From Desulfolutivibrio sulfoxidireducens (lineage in GTDB: Bacteria > Desulfobacterota > Desulfovibrionia > Desulfovibrionales > Desulfovibrionaceae): a stretch of 64,000 nucleotides of DNA. A program made the position numbers and the translations under genes. The notes beneath the pieces were generated by a model. It saw nothing but the letters and a program-made list of their open reading frames with translations. It searched no databases and had not been told where the DNA came from. The stretch lies in NCBI RefSeq assembly GCF_013376475.1, contig NZ_CP045508.1, positions 1,051,501 through 1,115,500 on the forward strand. The letters are read 5' to 3'. This document shows positions 1-7,584 of the stretch, one piece after another. Within the stretch, counting starts at the first letter, position 1; each line of letters starts with the position of its first letter.

Positions 1-1
1 C

Positions 2-1915
2 AACCAGTCCTCGCTTTTATGGTGGATGCGCCGGGTCCTGGCCGCCTACAAGGCCCAGCCCGCCCTGGGCAAGGGGAGCCTGCGGTTCGTCCGGGGGGAA
101 AACACCAAGGTTCTGGCCTTGCTGAGGACCGACGGCGACAACCGCCTCCTGGCCGTGATCAACCTCTCCAGGCATGCCCAGGTGGCCGAACTGGACCTGT
201 CGGAACTGGCCGGCTTCACCCCGGTGGACGTGTTCGGGCAGACCAGGTTTCCCCTCATCGACCGATCCGCCTACGTCTTGACCATGGGGCCGTACGACTA
301 TTTCTGGTTCCGCCTGGAAAGCGGCCGCGCCGTCCATGCCCCAGACAAGCAGCCCGGCCCGCTGACCGTCCCCCTCCGGGCGGCCCGGAAGGCGTGCGCC
401 TCGGATGTCCTGACCCTGTCCGGCGCGGGCCTCGCGCCTTCCGCCCTAAGCGCCATCCTGGCCCGCTTCGTTGGGGAAGGGGCCGAAGAGGTCCGCCACA
501 TCGACGAGTTGGTCCTGCCGGCGGATCACGGGAGCGTCAGCCTGCTCTTGGCCGGTGGACCGGAAGGGCATGGCGACGCTCCAAACCATTTCATGGTCGT
601 TTCCAGGACCCGGGAGGGGCCGGCCGATGCCCAGGGGGGCGTTCCGGAGAACGTCCTGGTCCGTCTGAAATGCCCGCGGAACGTGGAGACGTTGGCCAAC
701 GGCCTGACGGATCAAGCCTCCCTTGCCTGCCTGGCCGGCTTTCTGGCCTCGGGAAAACGTCGTCAGGCGGAATACGGCGTGTTCCAAAGCGAGACCTACG
801 CGCGCAAGAGCGAACGGATGGCGATGCGGCGGCCCGTGGCTATCCGTCTTTTGACCCAGAATCCCCACTCCATGACCTATTCCCTGGACAACGCGGTCTT
901 CCTGAAGGTGTTTTTGCGTCCCGAGGAGGGGATCAACCCGGACCTGGAGCTGCCGCTGCAGTTGGCCAAGCGGGATTTCCCGGGGGTGCCCCGGGTGCTG
1001 GCCTCTTTCTCCTACAGCCGCCCCCGGGCCCAGGCCATGACCCTGGCCGTGGCCTCGTCCTACGCGCCCGGGGCGGTGGCCGGCGAGACCTTTGTCCTTG
1101 AGGCCCTGGATCGGTTTTTCGGGGAAGTCCTGGCGGAAGGGAGACCGCCGACCCCCGAGATCAGGGGCGAGGTCATCGGGGAATACCTGCTGGAGTTTTT
1201 CCGGGGCCTGGGGGAAAGGGCCGCCAAGCTGCATCAGGCCCTGGCCGCCGTTCCGGGTCCGGATTTCGCGCCCGAGCCCATGAACAAGCTCTACCTGCGC
1301 TCCATCTACCAGTCCATGCGCAACCATCTGCACCGGACCGCCGAGGCCGTGGATACGGTCCGTCGGGATGTCCCGGGCCTGAAGCCCATTCCCACGCGCG
1401 CCCTGCGGGAACGTTTTTCCTCCCTGTTGTCGCTTGCCCCGAGCGGGTCGCGCATCCGCATCCATGGCGATTTCACGCTGGAAAACGTGTTGCGCGCGGG
1501 TCAGGAACTGGTGCTGGTCGATTACGACGGCGACATCCGGCTGCCCCTGGGCGAACGGCGCATCAAGCGTTCCCCCCTGCGCGACGTGGCCAGCATGCTC
1601 CAATCCGTGGCGGTCACGGCCCGGCGCGGATACGAGCGGTGTCTCGCTCACGCCGCGACCGAGGCGCAGTTGCTGTCCGATTGGCTCGAAAGATGGCTTG
1701 CGGCCGTGTGCGGGATGTTTTTTACCGCCTATCTGGATGCGGCGGGCGACGCGGACTGTCTTCCGCCGGACGACGCGTCGCGGCGGGTGTTGCTTGAGGT
1801 CTACGTCTTGGAGCAAGGGTTGCGAGGTATTTTGCGGGCCATCGACGAGGGGCGCCACAGCGAGGTGCCCGTGCTGCGCACCGCGCTGGGGAGCTTGAAA
1901 GGGCTGGCCCCATGA
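2..1915 (+). CDS. treS: Trehalose synthase / maltokinase fusion, 5' truncated
   Basis: This is the C-terminal 637 residues of a bifunctional protein; the start lies before the window. Residues 1 to about 105 read as the C-terminal beta domain of trehalose synthase (maltose-trehalose isomerase), with the typical end GPYDYFWFRL. From about residue 130 on it is a maltokinase domain (Mak/Pep2 type) that phosphorylates maltose with ATP. The kinase loop HGDFTLENVL followed by LVDYDGD (near 1460-1530) matches the aminoglycoside-phosphotransferase-like catalytic motif. Fused TreS-Mak proteins feed maltose 1-phosphate to GlgE in the glucan pathway; GlgE is not in this window. The stop overlaps the next start as ATGA, so it is translationally coupled to otsB. 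The fold assignment is confident; the flux direction (trehalose synthesis or use) cannot be read from sequence. Confidence 0.88.
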   Translation, partial: NQSSLLWWMRRVLAAYKAQPALGKGSLRFVRGENTKVLALLRTDGDNRLLAVINLSRHAQVAELDLSELAGFTPVDVFGQTRFPLIDRSAYVLTMGPYDYFWFRLESGRAVHAPDKQPGPLTVPLRAARKACASDVLTLSGAGLAPSALSAILARFVGEGAEEVRHIDELVLPADHGSVSLLLAGGPEGHGDAPNHFMVVSRTREGPADAQGGVPENVLVRLKCPRNVETLANGLTDQASLACLAGFLASGKRRQAEYGVFQSETYARKSERMAMRRPVAIRLLTQNPHSMTYSLDNAVFLKVFLRPEEGINPDLELPLQLAKRDFPGVPRVLASFSYSRPRAQAMTLAVASSYAPGAVAGETFVLEALDRFFGEVLAEGRPPTPEIRGEVIGEYLLEFFRGLGERAAKLHQALAAVPGPDFAPEPMNKLYLRSIYQSMRNHLHRTAEAVDTVRRDVPGLKPIPTRALRERFSSLLSLAPSGSRIRIHGDFTLENVLRAGQELVLVDYDGDIRLPLGERRIKRSPLRDVASMLQSVAVTARRGYERCLAHAATEAQLLSDWLERWLAAVCGMFFTAYLDAAGDADCLPPDDASRRVLLEVYVLEQGLRGILRAIDEGRHSEVPVLRTALGSLKGLAP

Positions 1916-2727
1916 ATGATCCGGCGGGAATCGCGGCGCTTTTCGCCGACCCGTTTCTGGACGCGATCCTGGCGGGAAGGCGGGAGGGGATTTTGCTTCT
2001 GGACTACGACGGGACCTTGGCACCGTTTCGGGACAGGCGCGATCAGGCCGTGCCCTATCCGGGGGTGGTGGAGACGCTGGGCCGGTTGCCGGCTCACGGT
2101 CCGGGCCGGTTCGCCGTGGTCAGCGGTCGGATGGGGGCGGAGGTCGCGGATTTTCTGCACCCGGCCAGGCCCTCGGAGATATGGGGATGCCATGGGGCCG
2201 AACGCCTGTCGCCCGGCGGCGCGCCCCGGATTCAGGCCATGCCCTGGCAATGGGAAGAGGCGCTTCGCAGGGCCTTTGACCTCGCCGCCGAGGCCGCCCC
2301 GGCCGGGGCGTTGGAATGGAAAACCGTCAGCCTGGCCCTGCATTGGCGCGGCATGGACACGGCGGAACAACAGCGACTCGCCCGGCACGTCGGCTCCTTG
2401 TGGGCCGAGTTGGCGCGGCGGACGGGGTTGGTGCCGCATGCCTTTGACGGCGGGCTGGAACTGCGCCCGCCAGGATGGGACAAGGGACTGGCCGTGCGCG
2501 CCATGAGGCGCGAAAATCCCGGCGCGGCCCTGGTCTATCTCGGCGACGACCTCACGGACGAGGACGCGTTCCAGGCGCTCGGCCCGTCGGACATCGGCGT
2601 CCTGGTCCGGGAGCGGCCGCGCCTGACGCTGGCGCGCTACCGGATAACCCCGCCCGGGGAACTGCTTGGGTTCCTGCGCGTGTGGGCGGATTCCATGCGG
2701 GGTGCTCCCCACGAGCCTCGGAGGTGA
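1912..2727 (+). CDS. otsB: Trehalose-6-phosphate phosphatase
   Basis: A 271-aa HAD-superfamily phosphatase that removes phosphate from trehalose 6-phosphate to give trehalose in the cytoplasm. The HAD motif I nucleophile segment LLDYDGTLAPF lies near residue 30. Motif IV is YLGDDLTDEDAF near residue 205, with the acidic residues that bind Mg2+. The WDKG segment before it is typical of OtsB. The length is normal for the family. The start is the ATG that shares bases with the upstream TGA, and otsA begins two bases after its stop. The gene is therefore the middle member of a treS-otsB-otsA operon and supplies the second step after OtsA. Confidence 0.93.
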   Translation: MNDPAGIAALFADPFLDAILAGRREGILLLDYDGTLAPFRDRRDQAVPYPGVVETLGRLPAHGPGRFAVVSGRMGAEVADFLHPARPSEIWGCHGAERLSPGGAPRIQAMPWQWEEALRRAFDLAAEAAPAGALEWKTVSLALHWRGMDTAEQQRLARHVGSLWAELARRTGLVPHAFDGGLELRPPGWDKGLAVRAMRRENPGAALVYLGDDLTDEDAFQALGPSDIGVLVRERPRLTLARYRITPPGELLGFLRVWADSMRGAPHEPRR

Positions 2728-2728
2728 C

Positions 2729-4246
2729 ATGCATCAGAATGCCGCGAAGAAACGTTTTGTCGTGGTCTCGAACCGGTTGCCCATCAGCATCGCGCGCGAC
2801 CGGAATGGAGGGCTTATCGCCAGCCAGGGGGCCGGCGGGCTGGTGACGGCCCTGGCCCCGGTGCTCAAGAACCGTGGGGGAATATGGCTCGGCTGGCCGG
2901 GAACCTCGGAGGAGGGCGTCATGGACATGTGCCGCTCTTTTTCCCGGGAGGCGGGGTATATCCTGTGGCCTGTGGCGCTCTCCGACGCGGATGTCGAAGG
3001 ATTTTATCGCGGATTTTCCAACGAAATCCTGTGGCCCCTGTTTCACGAGTTCCAGACGCCCTGCAACTTTCTTCCGGAATATTGGGCGGCCTACCGGGCC
3101 GCCAACCTGAAGTTCGCCCAGGCCACCGCCACGATGGCCCTGGAGGAGGATTTCATCTGGGTCCACGATTATCATCTCATGCTCGTGGCGAGCATGCTCA
3201 AGGAACTGGGCAAGACATCCCGAGTGGGTTTTTTCCTGCACATTCCCTTTCCCCCGGCGGACATCTTTCTCAAGATACCGTGGCGGCGGCAGCTTCTGGA
3301 GGCCCTGCTGGAGTACGATCTGATCGGATTTCAGACCCTGCGGGACATGCGCAACTTCATCGAGTCGGTCAAGCGGGTGTATCCGTCGGCCGTGCGCAAA
3401 GGCCGGGGCCAGGTGACGACCTTGACCGCAAACGGCCGCTCGCCACGGATCGGCAGTTTCCCCATCGGCATCGATTATCATGCGTTCGCCAAGGCCGCCG
3501 GCCAGCCGGAACGAGCCAAGGCGGCCCGGGATATCCGGGCCGCTTTTGGAGACCGTTTTCTCCTTTTTGGCGCGGATCGTCTGGACTACACCAAGGGGGT
3601 CCCCCAGCGTCTGGACGCCCTGCGGGTGGCGCTTGAGCGCTATCCCGAACTGCGCGGAAGGATTTGTCTGATCCAGGTTCTGGTCCCGAGCCGGGAGGAG
3701 GTCCCGCAGTACCGGGCCATGAAGGAAGAGATCGAGCGCATGGTCGGGGAGATAAACGGCCGCTATTCCATGCCGGGCTGGGCTCCGGTGCATTTCACCT
3801 ACCGCAACCTCCCCAGGGAGGAACTCATCGGCTACTATCTGGCCGCCGACATGGCGCTGGTCACCCCCCTGCGGGACGGCATGAACCTGGTGGCCAAGGA
3901 ATATGCGGCCTGCAACATCTCGGGGACCGGCATCCTGTGCCTGAGCGAATTCGCCGGCGCGGCCATGGAACTGCACCGCCATGCGGTCATGGTCAACCCC
4001 TTCGACGTGGATGGGATTGCCGCGGCCATCCGGGACGGGGTGCTCATGGATCTCGGGCAGCGCCGTCGCCGGATGCGGGCCATCCGTTCGATTCTGCGGC
4101 GCTATGACATCTTCTGGTGGGTGGACGCGTTTCTTCAGGCGGCCTTTTCCAAACATCTCGAAGACTTTCCGCCCCGCGAAGAGGGATACTGGGAGGCCTT
4201 GGAGGCGCGTCAAGGACCTCCCTGGCCCACCGCTTCGGGAAGCTAG
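2729..4246 (+). CDS. otsA: Trehalose-6-phosphate synthase
   Basis: A 505-aa GT20 glycosyltransferase that makes trehalose 6-phosphate from a nucleotide-activated glucose and glucose 6-phosphate. Diagnostic segments are VVVSNRLPI at the N-terminus, GGLVTAL, WVHDYHLML near residue 150, ADRLDYTKG near 285 and RDGMNLVAKEY near 385 (donor-site region). I chose the ATG at 2729 because GGAGGTG lies just upstream (2720-2726) and the protein then starts directly before the first beta strand. An upstream in-frame start would add about 21 unrelated residues that overlap otsB. Together with otsB it gives the OtsAB route, alongside the TreS route encoded just upstream. This redundancy is common for osmoprotectant trehalose. 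Confidence 0.94.
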   Translation: MHQNAAKKRFVVVSNRLPISIARDRNGGLIASQGAGGLVTALAPVLKNRGGIWLGWPGTSEEGVMDMCRSFSREAGYILWPVALSDADVEGFYRGFSNEILWPLFHEFQTPCNFLPEYWAAYRAANLKFAQATATMALEEDFIWVHDYHLMLVASMLKELGKTSRVGFFLHIPFPPADIFLKIPWRRQLLEALLEYDLIGFQTLRDMRNFIESVKRVYPSAVRKGRGQVTTLTANGRSPRIGSFPIGIDYHAFAKAAGQPERAKAARDIRAAFGDRFLLFGADRLDYTKGVPQRLDALRVALERYPELRGRICLIQVLVPSREEVPQYRAMKEEIERMVGEINGRYSMPGWAPVHFTYRNLPREELIGYYLAADMALVTPLRDGMNLVAKEYAACNISGTGILCLSEFAGAAMELHRHAVMVNPFDVDGIAAAIRDGVLMDLGQRRRRMRAIRSILRRYDIFWWVDAFLQAAFSKHLEDFPPREEGYWEALEARQGPPWPTASGS

Positions 4247-4279
4247 TGTGGCGTTCGGCAATTTTCTGCATGTTTCTTA

Positions 4280-4710
4280 GGCCGTGTCGGCAGTTATCTT
4301 CACCAGATTGAAATCTCCGCCACATGAAGGAACGAAAGGTATGTGACGGTCAGAATCCCGTGACATCTTTCGAAGCGAGCGAGACGGAATGACTGCCTCA
4401 GCGCCCTTCAAGTGGATGGCATCAACTATGTTTTGTGAGTCATATCCTTCGAATAAATCGTTTATGAACGGTCGCCAACTTCCAATAGCTCATTGGAAAA
4501 TCTCGCCACGGAGCGCCAGTCTTTGCAATCCACATAACAGCGTTTATAAATAGTCTATTGTATTGCGCTGTCATTCATTGATCACTGGATTTTACAGGAA
4601 GAGCGCCTTTTATGTTGGCTCATTACTCATCATTAATATAATGTCGAATCTCCATTGCGTCACTTCTGAAAGGATGGAGAGTACAAAGCCAAACGAATGT
4701 CGACACGGCC
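4280..4710. mobile_element. Decayed IS5-type element, internally deleted
   Basis: A 431-bp element bounded by 13-bp inverted repeats that match at 12 of 13 positions (GGCCGTGTCGGCA at 4280-4292; complement of TGTCGACACGGCC at 4698-4710). It is flanked by TA, or by TTAG/CTAG if the outer bases are counted. The interior is clearly more AT-rich than the host genes. On the minus strand it holds two stretches recognisable as the N- and C-terminal parts of an IS5-family (IS427-like) transposase, with the middle missing. It looks like a non-autonomous deletion derivative that fills the gap between otsA and the methyltransferase. Confidence 0.78.
4340..4640 (-). pseudogene. IS5-family transposase remnant
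   Basis: Reading the minus strand from about 4543, the frame gives AVMWIAKTGAPWRDFP, the conserved N-terminal block of IS427-type IS5 transposases, followed by VHKRFIRRI and a stop. A second frame beginning near 4453 gives EGYDSQNIVDAI, then GAEAVIPSRSLRKM and RDSDRH, the C-terminal DDE-domain block of the same family. Between the two blocks several hundred bases of a normal transposase are missing, and there are stops before the first block. No functional protein can be made. The family call is from pattern recognition; the exact subgroup is uncertain. Confidence 0.75.
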
Positions 4711-4822
4711 TAGTTGTCAAAGATCGTTTTTATATGTCAACAAAGATGATTTATTTAGGCCGCGCATCGGCGAGCAACAGAGTGAACCTCCGCACCAGTC
4801 GTTGCGTGGCAGTTGTCTCACA

Positions 4823-5569
4823 TCACCGCGACATGAGCGCGAACACACCCCAGCCTAGGTATTCACGGGTGTACGTGGCGTAGCGTTCGGGCGCCGAGGT
4901 CAGTTCGGCTCGAACATCTTGCGCGAAATCATCGTCGGGATTCATTTCGAGCCATCGGCGCATCGTGAGCCACTTGGCTGCCTCGTACCTGTCCCAACTG
5001 TCTTGGTCTGCCAGAACCATTTCCACGACGTCGTAGTCGAGGTTGCCGAAAGACCCGAGAAGTTCTGGAAGCAAGAGAAAGTCTGAGATGGAACCGGCGC
5101 GGCATCCCTTGGCGACCTCTTCTGTCGGCGGCAATCGCAGCCAGTATGGCTCGCCGATAAGGATGATCCCTCCCGTGCGGAGACTCTTCGCCAGAAGCTC
5201 GATGGCGCCGACGACTCCCCCACCGATCCAGGTGGCGCCGACACAGGCTGCCACACCGACCTTTTCGTCGGCGACGTAGCCGGCAGCGTCTCTGTGGATG
5301 AACGTGACCCGATCGGCGACGCCTAGTTCGTCAGCGCGGAGTTTCGCTTGTTCGGTGAACAACTGGCTCATGTCGATACCAGCGCCGCTGATCCCGTAAT
5401 CGCGTGCCCAGGTACACAGCATCTCGCCCGAACCGCTGCCGAGGTCGAGCACACGGGTCCCCGGTTCCAAACGCAACGCCGCGCCGAGAGTGGCGAGCTT
5501 TTCTGGTGTGAATGGATTATGGATGCGATGAGCACTTTCGGTAATGTTGAATATCCGTGGAATGTCCAC
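4823..5569 (-). CDS. Class I SAM-dependent methyltransferase
   Basis: A 248-aa cytosolic methyltransferase of unknown substrate. The glycine-rich SAM motif VLDLGSGSGEML lies near residue 40, followed by the acidic motif II region GIDMSQLF and the post-motif segment HRDAAGYV. The C-terminal half has a Trp- and Tyr-rich segment (ATYTREYLGWGVF) typical of small-molecule methyltransferases with a Rossmann core. The start is GTG at 5569, with AAAGGAG eight bases upstream on the minus strand. The gene lies between two mobile-element remnants, the IS5-type element downstream and IS200/IS605-type ends upstream, and in a less GC-rich patch. Horizontal arrival with those elements is likely. No operon partner is seen. 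Confidence 0.75.
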   Translation of the reverse strand: MDIPRIFNITESAHRIHNPFTPEKLATLGAALRLEPGTRVLDLGSGSGEMLCTWARDYGISGAGIDMSQLFTEQAKLRADELGVADRVTFIHRDAAGYVADEKVGVAACVGATWIGGGVVGAIELLAKSLRTGGIILIGEPYWLRLPPTEEVAKGCRAGSISDFLLLPELLGSFGNLDYDVVEMVLADQDSWDRYEAAKWLTMRRWLEMNPDDDFAQDVRAELTSAPERYATYTREYLGWGVFALMSR

Positions 5570-5596
5570 TTCAGAAACTCCTTTATTCGACCGAAT

Positions 5597-5803
5597 TTGG
5601 GGTTAAAACCCCTGGCTTTAGCCGGGTGGCTTGCAGCTAGCGGTTTTATTTGTCTCTTCTGTAGTCCTTATCTTGGCCGATCAAAAATCATTTTCGCATG
5701 TGTAAGGCTCCTCATCACCGGCTGCGTAGCCTGCCGGTATCAAGCTGGACTCTCAGCCCGCGGGTTTTAAACCCACCAGCTTAATCTGGTGGTCGTTGAG
5801 TAT
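5597..5803. mobile_element. IS200/IS605-type ends without a transposase (PATE/MITE-like)
   Basis: Two pairs of hairpins sit about 150 bp apart. The left pair is GGGGTT/AACCCC (5599-5612) followed by CCTGGC-TTTA-GCCGGG (about 5611-5626). The right pair is GGGTTT-T-AAACCC (about 5762-5774) followed by CCACCAG-CTTAAT-CTGGTGG (about 5774-5793) and then TCGTTGAG. Subterminal imperfect hairpins of this form, with a right end of the type seen in TnpB guide RNAs, characterise IS200/IS605 elements. No tnpA or tnpB reading frame lies between them. The element ends just before the ribosome-binding site of the methyltransferase, so it may carry that gene's promoter. Confidence 0.55.
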
Positions 5804-6444
5804 TTATGCTTTTCGTCAGTATCAGGAGCACTCCTGTTTCTATGGCGCGATGGTGCAACGAGCTGAGTGAAAGTGTAGCAAATCGGTTCCGGGGATGGAA
5901 GGAGGAACTCGAGCAGGTCAAAATCGATACAGGGGCCTGCACAACGGAGAAATCACCAAAAACTCAAAAATTCGGCAATTGGAAAACGCGGGAACCTGTG
6001 GATCGGAGGGTTGGAGGAGACCCGAAAAACTGAAAAAGCATATAAAACAGTGCGATATGGCCGGTTTGAAGCAAAATGAACCCGCCGGACGGCGGCACTC
6101 TGCCTTTTGCCAGTGGGGGAGGAGTCAAAAACGTGGAGAACCGCGTTTTTCCCCATGCAAGCCATGGGCAATGACGTGTAGGCACCATTCGCCAGAAACG
6201 GGTTGCAACGCATTGCATTCTCGCGATTCTTCTCGATCATATTGAAATACTTTGGATAATTTTTTCTTTGCAAGCCCGTTGTTTTTTAAGGGACGCCGCA
6301 CGAGGGAATGGATCGTGCATGAACCCGCTCATGGCGGGAGGTGGGACGAAAGTGCCCACCCCGGGATTTCCGGCCGGCGCGTGGCGGGATCGTTGGCCAT
6401 TTGCCGCCGGGTCGGACGCAATACCGTCAGACGGGGAGGGAACC
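5804..6444. other. Intergenic, AT-richer, no convincing gene
   Basis: About 640 bases with short open frames only (the longest about 116 codons), none with a recognisable domain or a convincing ribosome-binding site. Codon use does not resemble the neighbouring genes. It contains an AT-rich stretch at about 6240-6290 before the EF-hand gene, which may hold that gene's promoter. I could not define -35/-10 boxes with confidence. Confidence 0.6.
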
Positions 6445-6783
6445 ATGTGCGCCTTGGATATCGCGGGCATCAACAGCATGTACAGCCAGTTGTCCAGCAC
6501 CGACGACACGGTGAAAAACTCCCTGGCGGCAAAGGTCGCGGCCAGGAAGTACATAAGCGACAATGACACGGACGGGGATGGGGTACTCAGCCAGACGGAG
6601 ACGGGCTTTAGCGACGATTCCTTCACATCCGTGGATGCGGACGGAAACGGCGCGATCGACTATGACGAGATGCACACGCAACTGAAAAGCAGCGGCAGTA
6701 CGCTCTATGACTATCTGGTCGCCAAGACGCCGGCGGTCAAATATGAGCTGGTGTCGCAATTTCTGGACGTCATGAAGAAATAG
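6445..6783 (+). CDS. Small EF-hand calcium-binding protein
   Basis: A 112-aa acidic protein with two EF-hand loops. The first is DTDGDGVLSQTE near residue 45 and the second is DADGNGAIDYDE near residue 70. Both have Asp/Asn at positions 1, 3 and 5, Gly at 6 and Glu at 12, as expected for Ca2+ ligation. No signal peptide or membrane segment is visible. The ATG at 6445 is preceded by GGGGAGGG at 6433-6440; longer in-frame extensions upstream lack a ribosome-binding site. The flanking genes give no functional clue. A calcium sensor or buffer is the reasonable guess; the partner is unknown. Confidence 0.8.
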   Translation: MCALDIAGINSMYSQLSSTDDTVKNSLAAKVAARKYISDNDTDGDGVLSQTETGFSDDSFTSVDADGNGAIDYDEMHTQLKSSGSTLYDYLVAKTPAVKYELVSQFLDVMKK

Positions 6784-6799
6784 GCCTGTTTGGGGCCGA

Positions 6800-7258
6800 T
6801 CAGCCCGCCAGCCTGAGAAGCCGTTCGGCCACCACGGCCGGGGCGATGGCCTCGCGGATGGCCGGGCGCAGGACCAGTTCCCCGCGTTCGCACATGGGGG
6901 CGCTTTGGTGCGCGGCGGCCAATTCGGCCTCGAAGGCGGCGCGAAGCGCCGCGAACGATTCCGCCACCTCGGGGTAGGCGTTGTCCTCGCGCCAGGGCAG
7001 GCGCAGTTCGGCCCCGCCTTTTTTCCGTTTGTGGTTGGGCGTCTCCAGGAGATGGCAGCCCGGTGGCTCGATCCCGGCCCGCTCGAACTGGTTCGGATAG
7101 CAGAAGGCCTGCCAGGATGACGGCGGTTCGGGGATGGTGGACACGATGCGGACCATGGGCAGGGCCAGGTGTTCCTCGTGGCGTTCCATGGTCACGTGGT
7201 AGCGTAAGATCGGCCGCAGGTTGCCGCGTTTTTTTTCGATGCTCCATTCGATGCGCAT
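6800..7258 (-). CDS. Conserved hypothetical protein
   Basis: A 152-aa protein that I do not recognise. It begins MRIEWSIEKKRGNLRPILRY, is rich in charged residues, and ends in an Ala/Leu-rich helical segment (EAIAPAVVAERLLRLAG). No signal peptide, membrane segment, metal motif or nucleotide motif is visible. The start at 7258 is supported by GGAAGGAG a few bases upstream on the minus strand. Codon use matches the high-GC genome, so it is likely a real gene. A hairpin repeat (7335-7374) sits just upstream, between it and the VWA gene. Confidence 0.65.
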   Translation of the reverse strand: MRIEWSIEKKRGNLRPILRYHVTMERHEEHLALPMVRIVSTIPEPPSSWQAFCYPNQFERAGIEPPGCHLLETPNHKRKKGGAELRLPWREDNAYPEVAESFAALRAAFEAELAAAHQSAPMCERGELVLRPAIREAIAPAVVAERLLRLAG

Positions 7259-7334
7259 GTCTCCTTCCTTTCCTTTGCGATGTTTCACCCGACCCGTTTG
7301 CTGCGTCCTTGCCCAAAATTTCCTTGCCCTTTGA

Positions 7335-7374
7335 GGGATTCCAAAGGGGCCGCGCCCCGTTGGCCCCCGGAGGC
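7335..7374 (-). repeat. Dispersed hairpin repeat, copy 1
   Basis: The plus strand reads GGGATTCCAAAGGGGC, a short spacer, then GCCCC-TTGG and CCCCCGGAGG. The arms fold into a GC-rich hairpin. It is one of four copies in the window (also 7515, 39631, 57230), all with the same orientation and each lying near or beyond the 3' end of a minus-strand gene. Confidence 0.8.
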
Positions 7375-7514
7375 ATATCTTCATCCCGCGTCATCGGCGC
7401 ATGGCCCGGATACGTCGATTCCCCGAGGCCGCCCGGGGTCTTGTCTTTTAACCCTATAGGGACGCGGTGATTGCCCGGACGTCCGCGCTTCCCCAAAATT
7501 TTCAATCCCTATGC

Positions 7515-7554
7515 GGGATTCCAAAGGGGCCGCGCCCCTTTGGCCCCCGGAGGG
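7515..7554 (-). repeat. Dispersed hairpin repeat, copy 2
   Basis: The best copy. The arms CCAAAGGGG and CCCCTTTGG pair perfectly around CCGCG, preceded by GGGATT and followed by CCCCCGGAGGG. It lies about 30 bases beyond the stop codon of the VWA-domain gene (7585) in the direction of that gene's transcription, where it could act as a terminator-like or mRNA-stabilising structure. Confidence 0.82.
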
Positions 7555-7584
7555 TATTCCTCTTTCTGTCCTTTCCCCTTCTCC

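Noticed and set aside
4563-4883. A 106-codon frame on the plus strand
   Set aside because: It runs through the IS5 remnant and into the antisense of the methyltransferase, with no ribosome-binding site or domain.
5806-6033. A 75-codon frame starting MLFVSIRSTPVSMARW
   Set aside because: No ribosome-binding site, no recognisable family, and it begins at the edge of the IS200/IS605-like right end.
6990-7505. A minus-strand frame spanning the hairpin repeats upstream of 7258
   Set aside because: It is an out-of-frame extension through intergenic repeats; the gene at 6800-7258 has a clear start and ribosome-binding site.
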